DNA of 7,793 nt from Planctomycetaceae bacterium (GCA_007129635.1 SKVE01000780.1:1-7793), one strand, 5' to 3'; shown: positions 1 through 6,514, numbered from the stretch's first letter. Notes: a model not told the origin generated them from the letters alone. Program-made: numbers and translations.

Positions 1-57
1 CAGCAACGTGTCCAGCAATCGGATCACCGATGGCGGCGTAGTATTGGCTTTGGTCAT
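1..57 (-). CDS. Possible N-terminal fragment of an unidentified gene leaving the window
   Basis: Reading leftward on the minus strand, an ATG at 57-55 opens a frame of 19 codons without a stop up to the window edge (MTKANTTPPSVIRLLDTLL). The fragment has a polar start followed by a short helix-like stretch and is too short to assign to a family. No clear Shine-Dalgarno sequence precedes the ATG. It lies on the same strand as the DUF3006 gene, about 100 bp downstream of that gene's stop, so it could be the next gene in the same direction. A chance open frame of this length is common, so this is only a candidate. I cannot propose a function. Confidence 0.3.
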   Translation of the reverse strand, partial: MTKANTTPPSVIRLLDTLL

Positions 58-64
58 GAAAGGA

Positions 65-156
65 TGGTGGCTTTCGTGGTCAGAGCGGGTCAACCGAGAC
101 GATTACCCTGAAAGCGTTCACCATAAGTCGCGCCGCTCGTCAATGTCAAGCCACCA
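65..156. repeat. Widely spaced 9-bp inverted repeat after the DUF3006 gene
   Basis: TGGTGGCTT at 65-73 is exactly the reverse complement of AAGCCACCA at 148-156. The arms are 74 bp apart, in the short gap between the DUF3006 stop and the possible partial gene at the left edge. The spacing is too long for a simple intrinsic terminator and no T-run follows, so no role can be assigned. It may be coincidence. Confidence 0.2.
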
Positions 157-158
157 GC

Positions 159-422
159 CTACTCGGGACGGAGTTGGCGGCCGCGCTGACGCAGCAGCGC
201 CATCTTGTCCTGGATGCGAGCCGCGACCGCTTGGGTTTGTGGAAGATCGATCTGGGCGTGGACCAATCGATCGTCCTCCAGACGAATACGCAGCCATTGA
301 CCCGCCTTGGCGTCGGGCGGCAGATCCTCGATCGGCACGATCAACTCACGCTCGTCCGACCCGACCAGCAAAACGGCCAGTCGGCCTTCCTCGATACGGT
401 CGATCACAGCGGTTTCTTCCAT
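159..422 (-). CDS. DUF3006 domain protein, partner gene of the MBL hydrolase
   Basis: A small protein of 87 residues from the ATG at 422; an upstream in-frame GTG at 431 would add three residues. It begins MEETAVIDRIEEGRLAVLLV, followed by a stretch containing LPPDAKAGQWLRI. This matches the pattern I know for DUF3006: an opening 'DRIE...AVLL' strand, an acidic middle, then 'LP..AK.G..L'. The C-terminal third (about residues 65-87) is charged and probably helical. There is no signal peptide or membrane segment, so a cytoplasmic location is predicted. The biochemical role of DUF3006 is unknown; from memory it often sits beside ComEC-like MBL hydrolases, as here. The ATG is chosen because GAGGTGA lies 5 bases upstream (its GAGG core 8 bases upstream) and contains the TGA of the preceding gene, which indicates translational coupling. 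Confidence 0.82.
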   Translation of the reverse strand: MEETAVIDRIEEGRLAVLLVGSDERELIVPIEDLPPDAKAGQWLRIRLEDDRLVHAQIDLPQTQAVAARIQDKMALLRQRGRQLRPE

Positions 423-427
423 GGCTG

Positions 428-434
428 TCACCTC
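428..434 (-). promoter_or_regulatory. Ribosome-binding site overlapping the upstream stop codon
   Basis: On the minus strand GAGGTGA runs from 434 to 428. Its last three bases are the stop codon of the MBL hydrolase, and its GAGG core lies 8 bases before the ATG of the DUF3006 gene at 422. A ribosome finishing the first gene would stop on the initiation site of the second, so this site decides the start and argues for coupled translation. Confidence 0.65.
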
Positions 435-1447
435 GCCAGGACCGGTTGGCCTGGTGTGCTGGCCAGGAAAGAACCACGTTCGGTGGTGACCTGGTAGGTG
501 ACGCCATCGGTCTGGACGCGGATCGTACCATGCCGATCGGTACCCAGGACCGGGATGCCCATCTGCGTTAGACGCTGGAGCACCACGTCGTGCGGATGGC
601 CGTACGAGTTTCCCTCGCCGGCCGAATAGATGGCGACCTCGGGCCGTACCGCCTGCAGGAACTCGGGCGTGGACGACGTCTGCGACCCGTGGTGGCCCAT
701 GCGCAGGATTTGGGCCGATAGATTGTGGCCTCGCTGGATCATCGCGCGTTCCGAAGGGGCCTCGGCATCGCCCGTCAGCACCACAGAAACCTGGCCGAAC
801 GTGACGCGGATCCCGATGCTGCTCTCGTTCAAATCTCCCGTCAATTCAACCGGATGCAGAACCTCGATCAGCGCCGAACCCATGCGAAACGACTCGCCCG
901 CCCGAGGTTCATGATAGGCGGCACCCGACGACAAAATGGCGTCCAACGCTCGCTCGAACGTTCGCGACGTATGGGACTCGCCGCACATCCACACCTCGCG
1001 AACGGGAAAGGTCTCTAGGATTTGGGGGAACTGGCCGATGTGGTCGGCGTGCGGATGAGTCCCGATCAACAGATCGATCGATTCGACGCCCGCCGACTGC
1101 AACAGCGGGACCACATCGCTACGGTTGTGTCGACCCGCGTCGATGACAATCGTCCAGTTCGGACCGGCCAGCAATGTGGCGTCGCCTTGGCCGACGTCAA
1201 AAAAGTAGACATTCAAGGCGCCGTCGACCGACGGGACAGCCGTCTGCTCGATCGAAGCGGCAGGCACCGAGGTATGGGACCAGCCTGTTGTCGGATCTGT
1301 GTTGGCCGAATTGCCCTGAGCCGAAATGCTAGCGGGCGTCTGCGGCTCGAGATAATCCATCGCAGAGTCGACATCGCAACCGGTCCATGCCAGCAAACAG
1401 GCGGCGATCGCCAGACGAGAGAAGAAACCGTACAGAGATGCTTTCAT
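428..1447 (-). CDS. Exported ComEC/Rec2-type metallo-beta-lactamase-fold hydrolase, probable lipoprotein
   Basis: A 339-residue protein from the ATG at 1447. Residues 1-24 form an export signal (basic MKASLYGFFSRL, a short hydrophobic core, then AWTGC), giving a probable lipid-modified Cys24. The lipobox is imperfect, with Trp at -3. A Ser/Pro/Thr-rich linker follows (about 25-75), then an MBL fold: FDVGQGDA at 83-90, the metal-binding HPHADH at 131-136, LTGDAE at 225-230, GHHGS at 251-255, and SYGHPHD at 281-287. DVGQGDA with GHHGS is typical of the hydrolase domain of ComEC/Rec2. The membrane channel and OB domain of real ComEC are absent, so a DNA-uptake role should not be assumed; a secreted phosphodiesterase or nuclease is more likely. 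The substrate is unknown. A GTG at 1459 would add four residues, but the ATG has AGGTGG 8 bases upstream and gives a cleaner signal peptide. The gene is coupled to the DUF3006 gene. Confidence 0.9.
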   Translation of the reverse strand: MKASLYGFFSRLAIAACLLAWTGCDVDSAMDYLEPQTPASISAQGNSANTDPTTGWSHTSVPAASIEQTAVPSVDGALNVYFFDVGQGDATLLAGPNWTIVIDAGRHNRSDVVPLLQSAGVESIDLLIGTHPHADHIGQFPQILETFPVREVWMCGESHTSRTFERALDAILSSGAAYHEPRAGESFRMGSALIEVLHPVELTGDLNESSIGIRVTFGQVSVVLTGDAEAPSERAMIQRGHNLSAQILRMGHHGSQTSSTPEFLQAVRPEVAIYSAGEGNSYGHPHDVVLQRLTQMGIPVLGTDRHGTIRVQTDGVTYQVTTERGSFLASTPGQPVLAR

Positions 1448-1455
1448 CGCTGTCA

Positions 1456-1461
1456 CCACCT
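1456..1461 (-). promoter_or_regulatory. Ribosome-binding site of the MBL hydrolase
   Basis: AGGTGG at 1461-1456 on the minus strand lies 8 bases before the ATG at 1447. It overlaps the alternative GTG codons at 1459 and 1456, which argues that those are part of the binding site and not starts. Confidence 0.55.
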
Positions 1462-1532
1462 GACATCCATTTCAAGGGGATTTGGCAAGAACGACTCGCG
1501 CACGAACTCCTTTCGTGACCGAGCGAGCGGGG

Positions 1533-1561
1533 CTTCTAGCAGAAATACCATCCCAGCCCAA
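1533..1561 (-). promoter_or_regulatory. Possible sigma70-type promoter of the MBL hydrolase gene
   Basis: On the minus strand TTGGGC (1561-1556) and TAGAAG (1538-1533) are separated by exactly 17 bases. They match TTGACA at 3 of 6 and TATAAT at 4 of 6 positions. The site would give an untranslated leader of roughly 80 bases ahead of the ATG at 1447. This is pattern matching only. Confidence 0.25.
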
Positions 1562-1582
1562 TAGCAAATGTTCCGTCCCCGA

Positions 1583-1606
1583 ACTCGGCAACTCGGCAAA
1601 CGGCAA
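1583..1606. repeat. Short tandem repeat, two exact 8-mers and a degenerate third
   Basis: ACTCGGCA occurs twice in direct succession (1583-1590 and 1591-1598), followed by the related AACGGCAA (1599-1606). It lies between the two divergent genes, about 60 bp upstream of the candidate -10 of the rightward gene, where a regulator could bind. No regulator is recognisable from the motif. Confidence 0.4.
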
Positions 1607-1663
1607 GTCCGCTCGATCGAACTTCGCGCCCCTGGTATGCTGGCGACCGGTTCCACGGCACGT

Positions 1664-1669
1664 TAGAAT
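1664..1669 (+). promoter_or_regulatory. Possible -10 element of the propeller-protein gene
   Basis: TAGAAT followed by G lies about 70 bp upstream of the ATG at 1740 and matches TATAAT at 5 of 6 positions. No good -35 hexamer is found at 16-18 bp spacing (tggcga at 17 bp matches TTGACA at only 3 of 6). The same TAGAATG string occurs in the correct orientation upstream of the alpha/beta hydrolase gene, which makes it slightly more credible. Confidence 0.3.
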
Positions 1670-1727
1670 GACCGCAACCAAGGGCAACCTATTTCGGACG
1701 CCAAGCTTCGGCTTGCCGGTCGCCATC

Positions 1728-1735
1728 GAGGAGGG
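1728..1735 (+). promoter_or_regulatory. Strong Shine-Dalgarno sequence deciding the start at 1740
   Basis: GAGGAGGG ends four bases before the ATG at 1740, with the GAGGAG core six bases away. This is the best ribosome-binding site in the window. Together with the signal peptide that starts at this ATG, it rules out the upstream in-frame ATG at 1482 as the real start. Confidence 0.75.
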
Positions 1736-1739
1736 TGTT

Positions 1740-4388
1740 ATGAGTCGCGTGCTATCGATCGTCTTGTTGGTTGGATGTTCGGCAATCGCGTTGGCCGACG
1801 GCCAATGGTCACAATTGCAGGGGGATGGCTTGCGCAGCGGCGATGTGCCGAGTGCCCAGATCCCTGACGATTTGGGATTGATCGGTGCGGTACCGCTGAC
1901 CGATGGGATCTACGCGGCACCGGTGGTCGACGAAACGACCGTTTATGTCGTGGACGGTGCGGGCATCGTACATGCCATCTGTAACCGGACACTCGAAGTC
2001 CGCTGGCAACACGCGACCAGCGGCGGTCCTGGAAACGTCAACAACATCTCGACACCGGCGATCATCGGACCCTACCTGCATGTGGGGAACATGGCCGGGT
2101 TTTATACCGTGCTGGATCGGCAGAGCGGCCGGGTGGTCGCCGAACTGGATTGCGGCGAGCCGATTTTTTCGGCGCCCGCCGTGGGTGATGACCGAGTGTA
2201 CTTTGCTACGTTGGGGGCACGCGTGCATGCGGTCCGGCCGGACGGCCAGCTTGTGTGGGTCTGGGATTTCGTCCGCGAGGTTGTCGATTTCGAAGGTGAT
2301 CGTTGGAGCGGCGAGGATTGGCTCGAGGCGCGAGGCGATCGAGTCACGTGGCGAGATCACTTCGTCTGTTCACGCGACATCTGCCTGATCGGCAAGACCA
2401 TCGTCATGCCCGCCGGCGGCCGAACGGTGTTTTTGGACGACGATGGCCCGGCGGCGACGCTGCGAGCCGTCGGTGAGATCCCCGCGTATGCCGGGCGCGA
2501 ATACCCGGCCACTTTCGGTCAGAGCGCCGACGCGGCGGGGAACGTTTACGTGCAATGGCATCGGCGTGACAATGCGGGGCGAGTCGATGTCTTGCGGTTG
2601 ACGGACGAGGGCATCCGGACCGATTTCGTCCCCGGAACCGAGACGGCCATCCATCTGTCCGGCCTGCTGTCCTTCGCGTCGGTCAGCGTTCGGGACGGCG
2701 ACGTGTATCGTGTGCGGCCCGAACAGGGACTCGGGTTGTGCCGCCATACTGCAGACGCATCGCAGCCCGAAGTGTTGCACGCTGCCGCGTCGATCTGCCC
2801 TCCGGTGCTGACCAGCCAGCACGTCCTGTACGGCGGACTGGACGGGCGGCTGTACGTCGTGCCGTTGGACGGCGGCCCATCACAGTCGCTCCGAACGGCC
2901 TTCGACCGACCGATTTCAGCGCCTTTGGCCGTGGCCAGTGGCCGGGTTTTTGTGGGCAGCGAAGACGGGTATCTGTACGTGTTCGGTGCCGGTGGAGATG
3001 CCGATCTGCCGTCGGAGTGGTTGGGGATCGAACAGATTCGCAGCCCGCTGACCGGTCCACAAGCGGGGCCCGAGTACGATTGGTACACCAACTACGGCGA
3101 TTTCAGCTCGACCAACGCCAACGATCAGGGGCTGGCGCTGCCCCTGCGCATGCGCTGGGCTCGCCGGCTGGCCGGCACCGTCAAGCATCTGCCCGTGTGC
3201 GGTGGAGGCCGACTGTACACCCATACGGCCGAGGGCCAGATCCTGGCGATGGAACAGGATACCGGTCGCCTGCTGTGGCGGCAGTACTGGCCGGACGTGT
3301 ACCTCTCGTTCACGTCGCCCCTGTATTACGACGGGAAATTGCTGGTGCCCCAGGCGGGCATGCGACGCTCGCTGATCCGCTGCCTGGACGCCGCCACCGG
3401 CCAACTGCTGTGGGAAGCTCCGTTCAGCGGATCGCCGAGCTGGAGCCGTCAGTTCCCGCCCGTGGTCCACGAGAACGTAGCGATCTACGCGTCGGGTTCC
3501 GGTGTCTACGCGGCGCAAGGCAGCGAAAGACCCTTTACGTTCCGAGGCGATCCCGAGCCGGCCGAGGATGGTCGCGAGGTGATGAGCTGGATCTATTCGA
3601 ATGACAACCCGTACTACCCCCGCGATAACCGTCCGCTGATCTGGGCCTGGGACCTGGACACCGGCGAGATCGTCTGGCAGCGGGATTTTTCCGAGTATGG
3701 TCGAGGCGGTAATGATTGCGGGATCTGTCTGTACGACGGCAAGCTGTACTATTCCACCTTCTTCGGATACGCCGCCAGCCAGCGGGCGCGTCGAGGTCTG
3801 CCGCCCGATCACAACGGCTTGACGGCTTGCCTGGATCCGATGACCGGCGAGGTCATCTGGCTGACCACCGATTACTTCGTCACGGCCAAATGTACCGTCT
3901 CGGCCCGCGACGGCCGCCTGTTCATCGGCGGCCATAACCGCGCGTCCGAGGCCACTCAGGATCGATTCGTGTGGTGTCTGGACGCGGAGGACGGATCGTT
4001 GATCTGGCAGTCCGACCCCGTGACCTCGGCGTTGAACGTCGTGACCGTCGGCGAGCGATTCGTATTTTCTAACGCGCTGCGCGGACGGGGGAATGTGTTC
4101 GACCGGCAGACCGGCCAGGTGGTTGCCGGAGTCGGGCATAATTATGCCTGCTGCCGCTTCACGCTGTCCGAGCCCTACGTGTTGGGCGCGAATATGGACA
4201 TGATCGATCTGGCTGACGATGGGCGACTGGTCTCCACCGGTCCGGCGATCGATTCCCGCGAGTGTCTGGGCGCGGTGATTTCCAACGGACGCATGTTCTA
4301 CGTCTCGCAGGCCAGTGGATTGATCGTGTCCCAGTCCTACGGGGATCAGGCTCGAAGCATACCGGCCGTCTGGCAGCGGGACCCGTAG
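1740..4388 (+). CDS. Secreted PQQ-like (BamB/quinoprotein-type) beta-propeller protein
   Basis: An 882-residue exported protein. Residues 1-19 are a signal peptide ending in Ala-Leu-Ala. The mature part consists of repeated propeller blades of the PQQ_2 type. The clearest 'D..TG..LW' blade ends are near residues 121-136, 500-515, 545-560, 633-648, 694-709 and 743-758, with 'GRVFVGSEDGYLYVF' at 401-415. The blades fall into two groups (about 45-415 and 465-865) joined by an aromatic-rich linker (about 420-465), suggesting two propellers. The mature protein has 16 cysteines, including a CxxC at 660-663 and a vicinal pair at 804-805, consistent with extracytoplasmic disulfides. There is no CxxCH haem site, and I cannot identify PQQ/metal ligands that would prove a dehydrogenase, so a binding or scaffolding role is equally possible. 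The gene stands alone, with its own ribosome-binding site and a hairpin at its stop. Confidence 0.88.
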   Translation: MSRVLSIVLLVGCSAIALADGQWSQLQGDGLRSGDVPSAQIPDDLGLIGAVPLTDGIYAAPVVDETTVYVVDGAGIVHAICNRTLEVRWQHATSGGPGNVNNISTPAIIGPYLHVGNMAGFYTVLDRQSGRVVAELDCGEPIFSAPAVGDDRVYFATLGARVHAVRPDGQLVWVWDFVREVVDFEGDRWSGEDWLEARGDRVTWRDHFVCSRDICLIGKTIVMPAGGRTVFLDDDGPAATLRAVGEIPAYAGREYPATFGQSADAAGNVYVQWHRRDNAGRVDVLRLTDEGIRTDFVPGTETAIHLSGLLSFASVSVRDGDVYRVRPEQGLGLCRHTADASQPEVLHAAASICPPVLTSQHVLYGGLDGRLYVVPLDGGPSQSLRTAFDRPISAPLAVASGRVFVGSEDGYLYVFGAGGDADLPSEWLGIEQIRSPLTGPQAGPEYDWYTNYGDFSSTNANDQGLALPLRMRWARRLAGTVKHLPVCGGGRLYTHTAEGQILAMEQDTGRLLWRQYWPDVYLSFTSPLYYDGKLLVPQAGMRRSLIRCLDAATGQLLWEAPFSGSPSWSRQFPPVVHENVAIYASGSGVYAAQGSERPFTFRGDPEPAEDGREVMSWIYSNDNPYYPRDNRPLIWAWDLDTGEIVWQRDFSEYGRGGNDCGICLYDGKLYYSTFFGYAASQRARRGLPPDHNGLTACLDPMTGEVIWLTTDYFVTAKCTVSARDGRLFIGGHNRASEATQDRFVWCLDAEDGSLIWQSDPVTSALNVVTVGERFVFSNALRGRGNVFDRQTGQVVAGVGHNYACCRFTLSEPYVLGANMDMIDLADDGRLVSTGPAIDSRECLGAVISNGRMFYVSQASGLIVSQSYGDQARSIPAVWQRDP

Positions 4389-4411
4389 GGCGGGAAGCAC
4401 GGCTCCCGCCC
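4388..4411. terminator. GC-rich hairpin between convergent genes
   Basis: GGGCGGGA (4388-4395) and TCCCGCCC (4404-4411) form a perfect 8-bp stem around an 8-base loop. The first base belongs to the TAG stop of the propeller gene. The protease gene arrives from the other side and stops 45 bp away. No T-run follows on either strand, so this is not a textbook intrinsic terminator. It could still act as a bidirectional pause site or as a 3'-end protector for both messages. Confidence 0.5.
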
Positions 4412-4455
4412 CCGTTGCGCTGGAGTTCACCAAGAAATACCTGGCCGGATGCTGA

Positions 4456-5262
4456 TCACATCAGCCACCAGTCGCCGCTGATCAACACGTACACAGCTAG
4501 CAGCAGATTGGTCACGGCGTGCGCTAAAATACAGTCGCCCATGCTTCGCGTGCGCACCATCAGCCAGGTGACCAGCGAAAACCAGACGGCGGCTGCGATC
4601 AGTTCCGCCGGGTGCAGCAGCATCGGAACGATCGTGCCGGCAGCGACCGCCGTCGCATTGACCTGTCCGAAGGGGATCCTCCACCACTGCTCGGACATCA
4701 CGTAACGCATGACCAAGCCGCGCAGGAAGAACTCTTCGATGATCGGCACCAGCGCGACCATGCCCAGCAGCCGGAGCGCCATGAATCCCCACGCTGCGAC
4801 AGGGCGGTCCGGAAATTGATGGAAAGGGTTGAACGCGGACCGCGCGGCCGAATCCAGGGCTTGCCCCCAACCGATTTGCGTCAGCATCATCGATTCCAGT
4901 TGCAGCTTGCAGATCCCTACCCACAGCACGGCACCGACGATGCCCACGCCCAGTGCCAGCCAACTGATGCGGAACCGGAAACCCGCGTACCCCGGCAATA
5001 CCAGCAAGACAGCGATCGTGGTCAGCAGGATCTTGGCAGCATAGATCAGCGGATAAGCCTCGTAACCGATGCCCCATCCGCCGGCCGATTCGCCCTGGGC
5101 TTCCGCACTTGGCTCGAAGGACCCCACCACCAAGTAGACGACCATCGGCAATAGGAACACCAGCCAAGGGTGCTCTTGCAGCAGGCGTTGCCAGGCTGCG
5201 GGCAGGAACCGCGATCGCGGGAAGGACAGAACAGATTCATCGGAAGGATTCGGGTCGGTCAT
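4456..5262 (-). CDS. CPBP/CAAX-type intramembrane glutamic protease
   Basis: A 268-residue inner-membrane protein with about six to seven hydrophobic segments (near residues 33-48, 73-92, 100-118, 158-174, 203-216, 220-236 and 246-262). The family signature is complete: EEFFLR at 176-181 (Glu176, Glu177, Arg181), His217 in LLHPAE, and HAVTN at 248-252 (His248, Asn252). These motifs form the glutamate/histidine active site of Rce1/ABI-type peptidases, which cut membrane-associated substrates. The overall pattern, including the C-terminal block WFSLVTWLMVRTRS and the final GDWWLM, resembles the 'CAAX prenyl protease-related' subfamily that I recall from exosortase/PEP-CTERM bacteria. That subfamily placement is from memory, and no exosortase gene is visible here. 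The ATG at 5262 has no clear Shine-Dalgarno sequence. The gene follows the alpha/beta hydrolase by 33 bp on the same strand, so the two may be co-transcribed. The substrate is unknown. Confidence 0.9.
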   Translation of the reverse strand: MTDPNPSDESVLSFPRSRFLPAAWQRLLQEHPWLVFLLPMVVYLVVGSFEPSAEAQGESAGGWGIGYEAYPLIYAAKILLTTIAVLLVLPGYAGFRFRISWLALGVGIVGAVLWVGICKLQLESMMLTQIGWGQALDSAARSAFNPFHQFPDRPVAAWGFMALRLLGMVALVPIIEEFFLRGLVMRYVMSEQWWRIPFGQVNATAVAAGTIVPMLLHPAELIAAAVWFSLVTWLMVRTRSMGDCILAHAVTNLLLAVYVLISGDWWLM

Positions 5263-5295
5263 GGGTGGGCAATCGATAGCAAGGTAGCGGCGGAA

Positions 5296-6459
5296 TCAGT
5301 GCAGCACACGATCGAACAACTGATAGGCCAATTGGCGCATTTCCGCGGGGAATTCGTGAGCCGCATCGGGGTGCTCGATTTGTAGCTGGTCGGACGCATC
5401 GTACAGTTGGTAGATCTGCCGGGCTGCTTGGACCACGCCTGCGGCGCTTTTCCAACGGAAGTTATGATCGTTCAACGGGGCACTGATCAAGCACGTCCGT
5501 GGCGCCAGGGCAGCGATCATCTCATGGAAATCGAAGGGAATCTCTTCCAACCGGCCTCGATACGCGGCCAGTGCCGGGATGTAGCGTTGTTGAGTCCAGC
5601 CGCGTCCTTCGCTCCAGACGCTCTCCTGACCGTCATAGTAGTCCAGGTAGGAATCCAGGCCGCAACTGCTGATGATTACCTTGATCCGAGGCTCGAAGAC
5701 GGCGGTGTACACCGAGTTATGACCGCCCAAGGAATGGCCGATCGAGCCGAATCGGTCGCCGCCAACCATCGGCAGCGATTCCAGCACATCCAGCGCGCGG
5801 ATATGATTCCAGATCGCCTTCATCGTGCCACTTTGGTAGCCCAGCGCCTGCAGATCGGGAGCGTAGGAACCCAAGATCGGATAGGGCGGGATCAGGACCA
5901 CGTAGCCTCGCGCCGCCAGTTCACGGGGGTAATTGCGTTGGTCGTCGAACGGTGGTAGCCCGTCGCCGTCCAAGGCTTGATCCGTAAACGCTTGCTGAGC
6001 CATGCCGGTACCCAGCAGGCAGAGGGCCGCTGGGTGAGCCGCCGCGCCGGACGCCAACGCCGATTTGGGGATCAGCAGATACGCCGGCACCCGCTCGTCG
6101 GGCTCGGCTGCAAACGAGATTCTCTGCTGCAACACGTCGCCTTCGTCCCGCTGGAAATGGACACGCAACTGCAGCGGGCACCGCTTCGCATCGCCTGGCA
6201 AAGGCCCCATCACTTCCTCCATCGCCGCCACGATCATGGACCGTCGTTCTAACCAATCCTCGGTCGAACGAACGGGTTGGATGCGGCCCTGAGCATCCCG
6301 GTAGATCAACAGATTGTTCCGATCCAGCCGAGGCCACGCTGGTGATGAAGCAGCGGATGCTGTCGCCCGAGTCGCTTCTGCGGGCCAGGCAACGGCGGTG
6401 GTCAACGCGCTGGTGATCAAAAAGTCTCTGCGAGAAACACGCAAACGTTTGGGCATCAT
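5296..6459 (-). CDS. Tat-exported alpha/beta hydrolase (acetyl-esterase/dienelactone-hydrolase-like)
   Basis: A 387-residue protein with a twin-arginine signal: SRRDFL at 9-14, a hydrophobic stretch to about residue 26, and Ala-rich cleavage options near 30-37. It should therefore be exported folded. The catalytic domain runs from about residue 95 to the end. It shows the nucleophile elbow GHSLGG (241-246, Ser243), a probable acid at Asp331 in PLNDHN, and a catalytic His368 in DAAHEF. The strand PAALCLLGTG (143-152) precedes a probable oxyanion region, and YPRELAARGYVVLIPPYP (177-194) is typical of acetyl-xylan-esterase/DLH-like hydrolases in carbohydrate-degrading bacteria. GHSLGG differs from the glucuronoyl-esterase (CE15) elbow. 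The substrate cannot be read from the sequence; an ester-linked carbohydrate substituent is a reasonable guess. ATG codons occur at 6459 and 6456, and CGAGG at 6470-6466 suits either. The gene lies upstream of the membrane protease. Confidence 0.88.
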   Translation of the reverse strand: MMPKRLRVSRRDFLITSALTTAVAWPAEATRATASAASSPAWPRLDRNNLLIYRDAQGRIQPVRSTEDWLERRSMIVAAMEEVMGPLPGDAKRCPLQLRVHFQRDEGDVLQQRISFAAEPDERVPAYLLIPKSALASGAAAHPAALCLLGTGMAQQAFTDQALDGDGLPPFDDQRNYPRELAARGYVVLIPPYPILGSYAPDLQALGYQSGTMKAIWNHIRALDVLESLPMVGGDRFGSIGHSLGGHNSVYTAVFEPRIKVIISSCGLDSYLDYYDGQESVWSEGRGWTQQRYIPALAAYRGRLEEIPFDFHEMIAALAPRTCLISAPLNDHNFRWKSAAGVVQAARQIYQLYDASDQLQIEHPDAAHEFPAEMRQLAYQLFDRVLH

Positions 6460-6508
6460 CGCAAACCTCGGTGGGAAAACGTGGCGTCCTTTAATCTACT
6501 CGACGCCC

Positions 6509-6514
6509 ATTCTA
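6509..6514 (-). promoter_or_regulatory. Possible -10 element of the alpha/beta hydrolase gene
   Basis: On the minus strand TAGAAT followed by G lies about 50 bp before the ATG at 6459, matching TATAAT at 5 of 6 positions. It sits just downstream of the probable queD terminator, where a new transcription unit would be expected to start. No convincing -35 is present; TTTTAT occupies the 17-bp position. The same TAGAATG string is found ahead of the propeller gene. Confidence 0.3.

Larger units (their letters stand above)
1460..1739. other. Divergent intergenic region
   Basis: About 290 bp separates the two divergent genes (MBL hydrolase leftward, propeller protein rightward) and should hold both promoters. 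Candidate -10 elements are listed separately. It also contains a short tandem repeat at 1583-1606. The plus-strand frame of the propeller gene happens to be open through this region from an ATG at 1482, but the translation there has no recognisable domain and precedes the signal peptide. I see no RNA gene or additional protein. Confidence 0.6.

Noticed and set aside
8..571. Open plus-strand frame across the DUF3006 gene
   Set aside because: It runs antisense to DUF3006 and the end of the MBL gene. Its product is a low-complexity Arg/Pro/Asp mix with no domain, while the minus strand carries clear family motifs.
428..1447. Annotation of the MBL protein as the competence protein ComEC
   Set aside because: Only the hydrolase domain is present. 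The multi-pass channel and OB domain are absent, and it has its own export signal.
1654..1670. GGCAC string suggesting a sigma54 promoter
   Set aside because: The required GC/TTGC element at the right spacing is missing; TTAGAA follows instead.
2738..3604. 288-codon plus-strand frame inside the propeller gene
   Set aside because: It is in a different frame from the propeller, Arg-rich, without domains or a ribosome-binding site, as expected for an overlapping shadow frame.
1740..4388. Annotation as a PQQ-dependent alcohol dehydrogenase
   Set aside because: The blades are of this type, but I cannot see the PQQ/calcium ligands or a haem CxxCH, so catalytic activity is not supported.
2916..4433. 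505-codon minus-strand frame inside the propeller gene
   Set aside because: This is a GC-rich shadow frame. The plus strand has repeated propeller blades and a signal peptide, whereas the minus-strand product has no recognisable motif.
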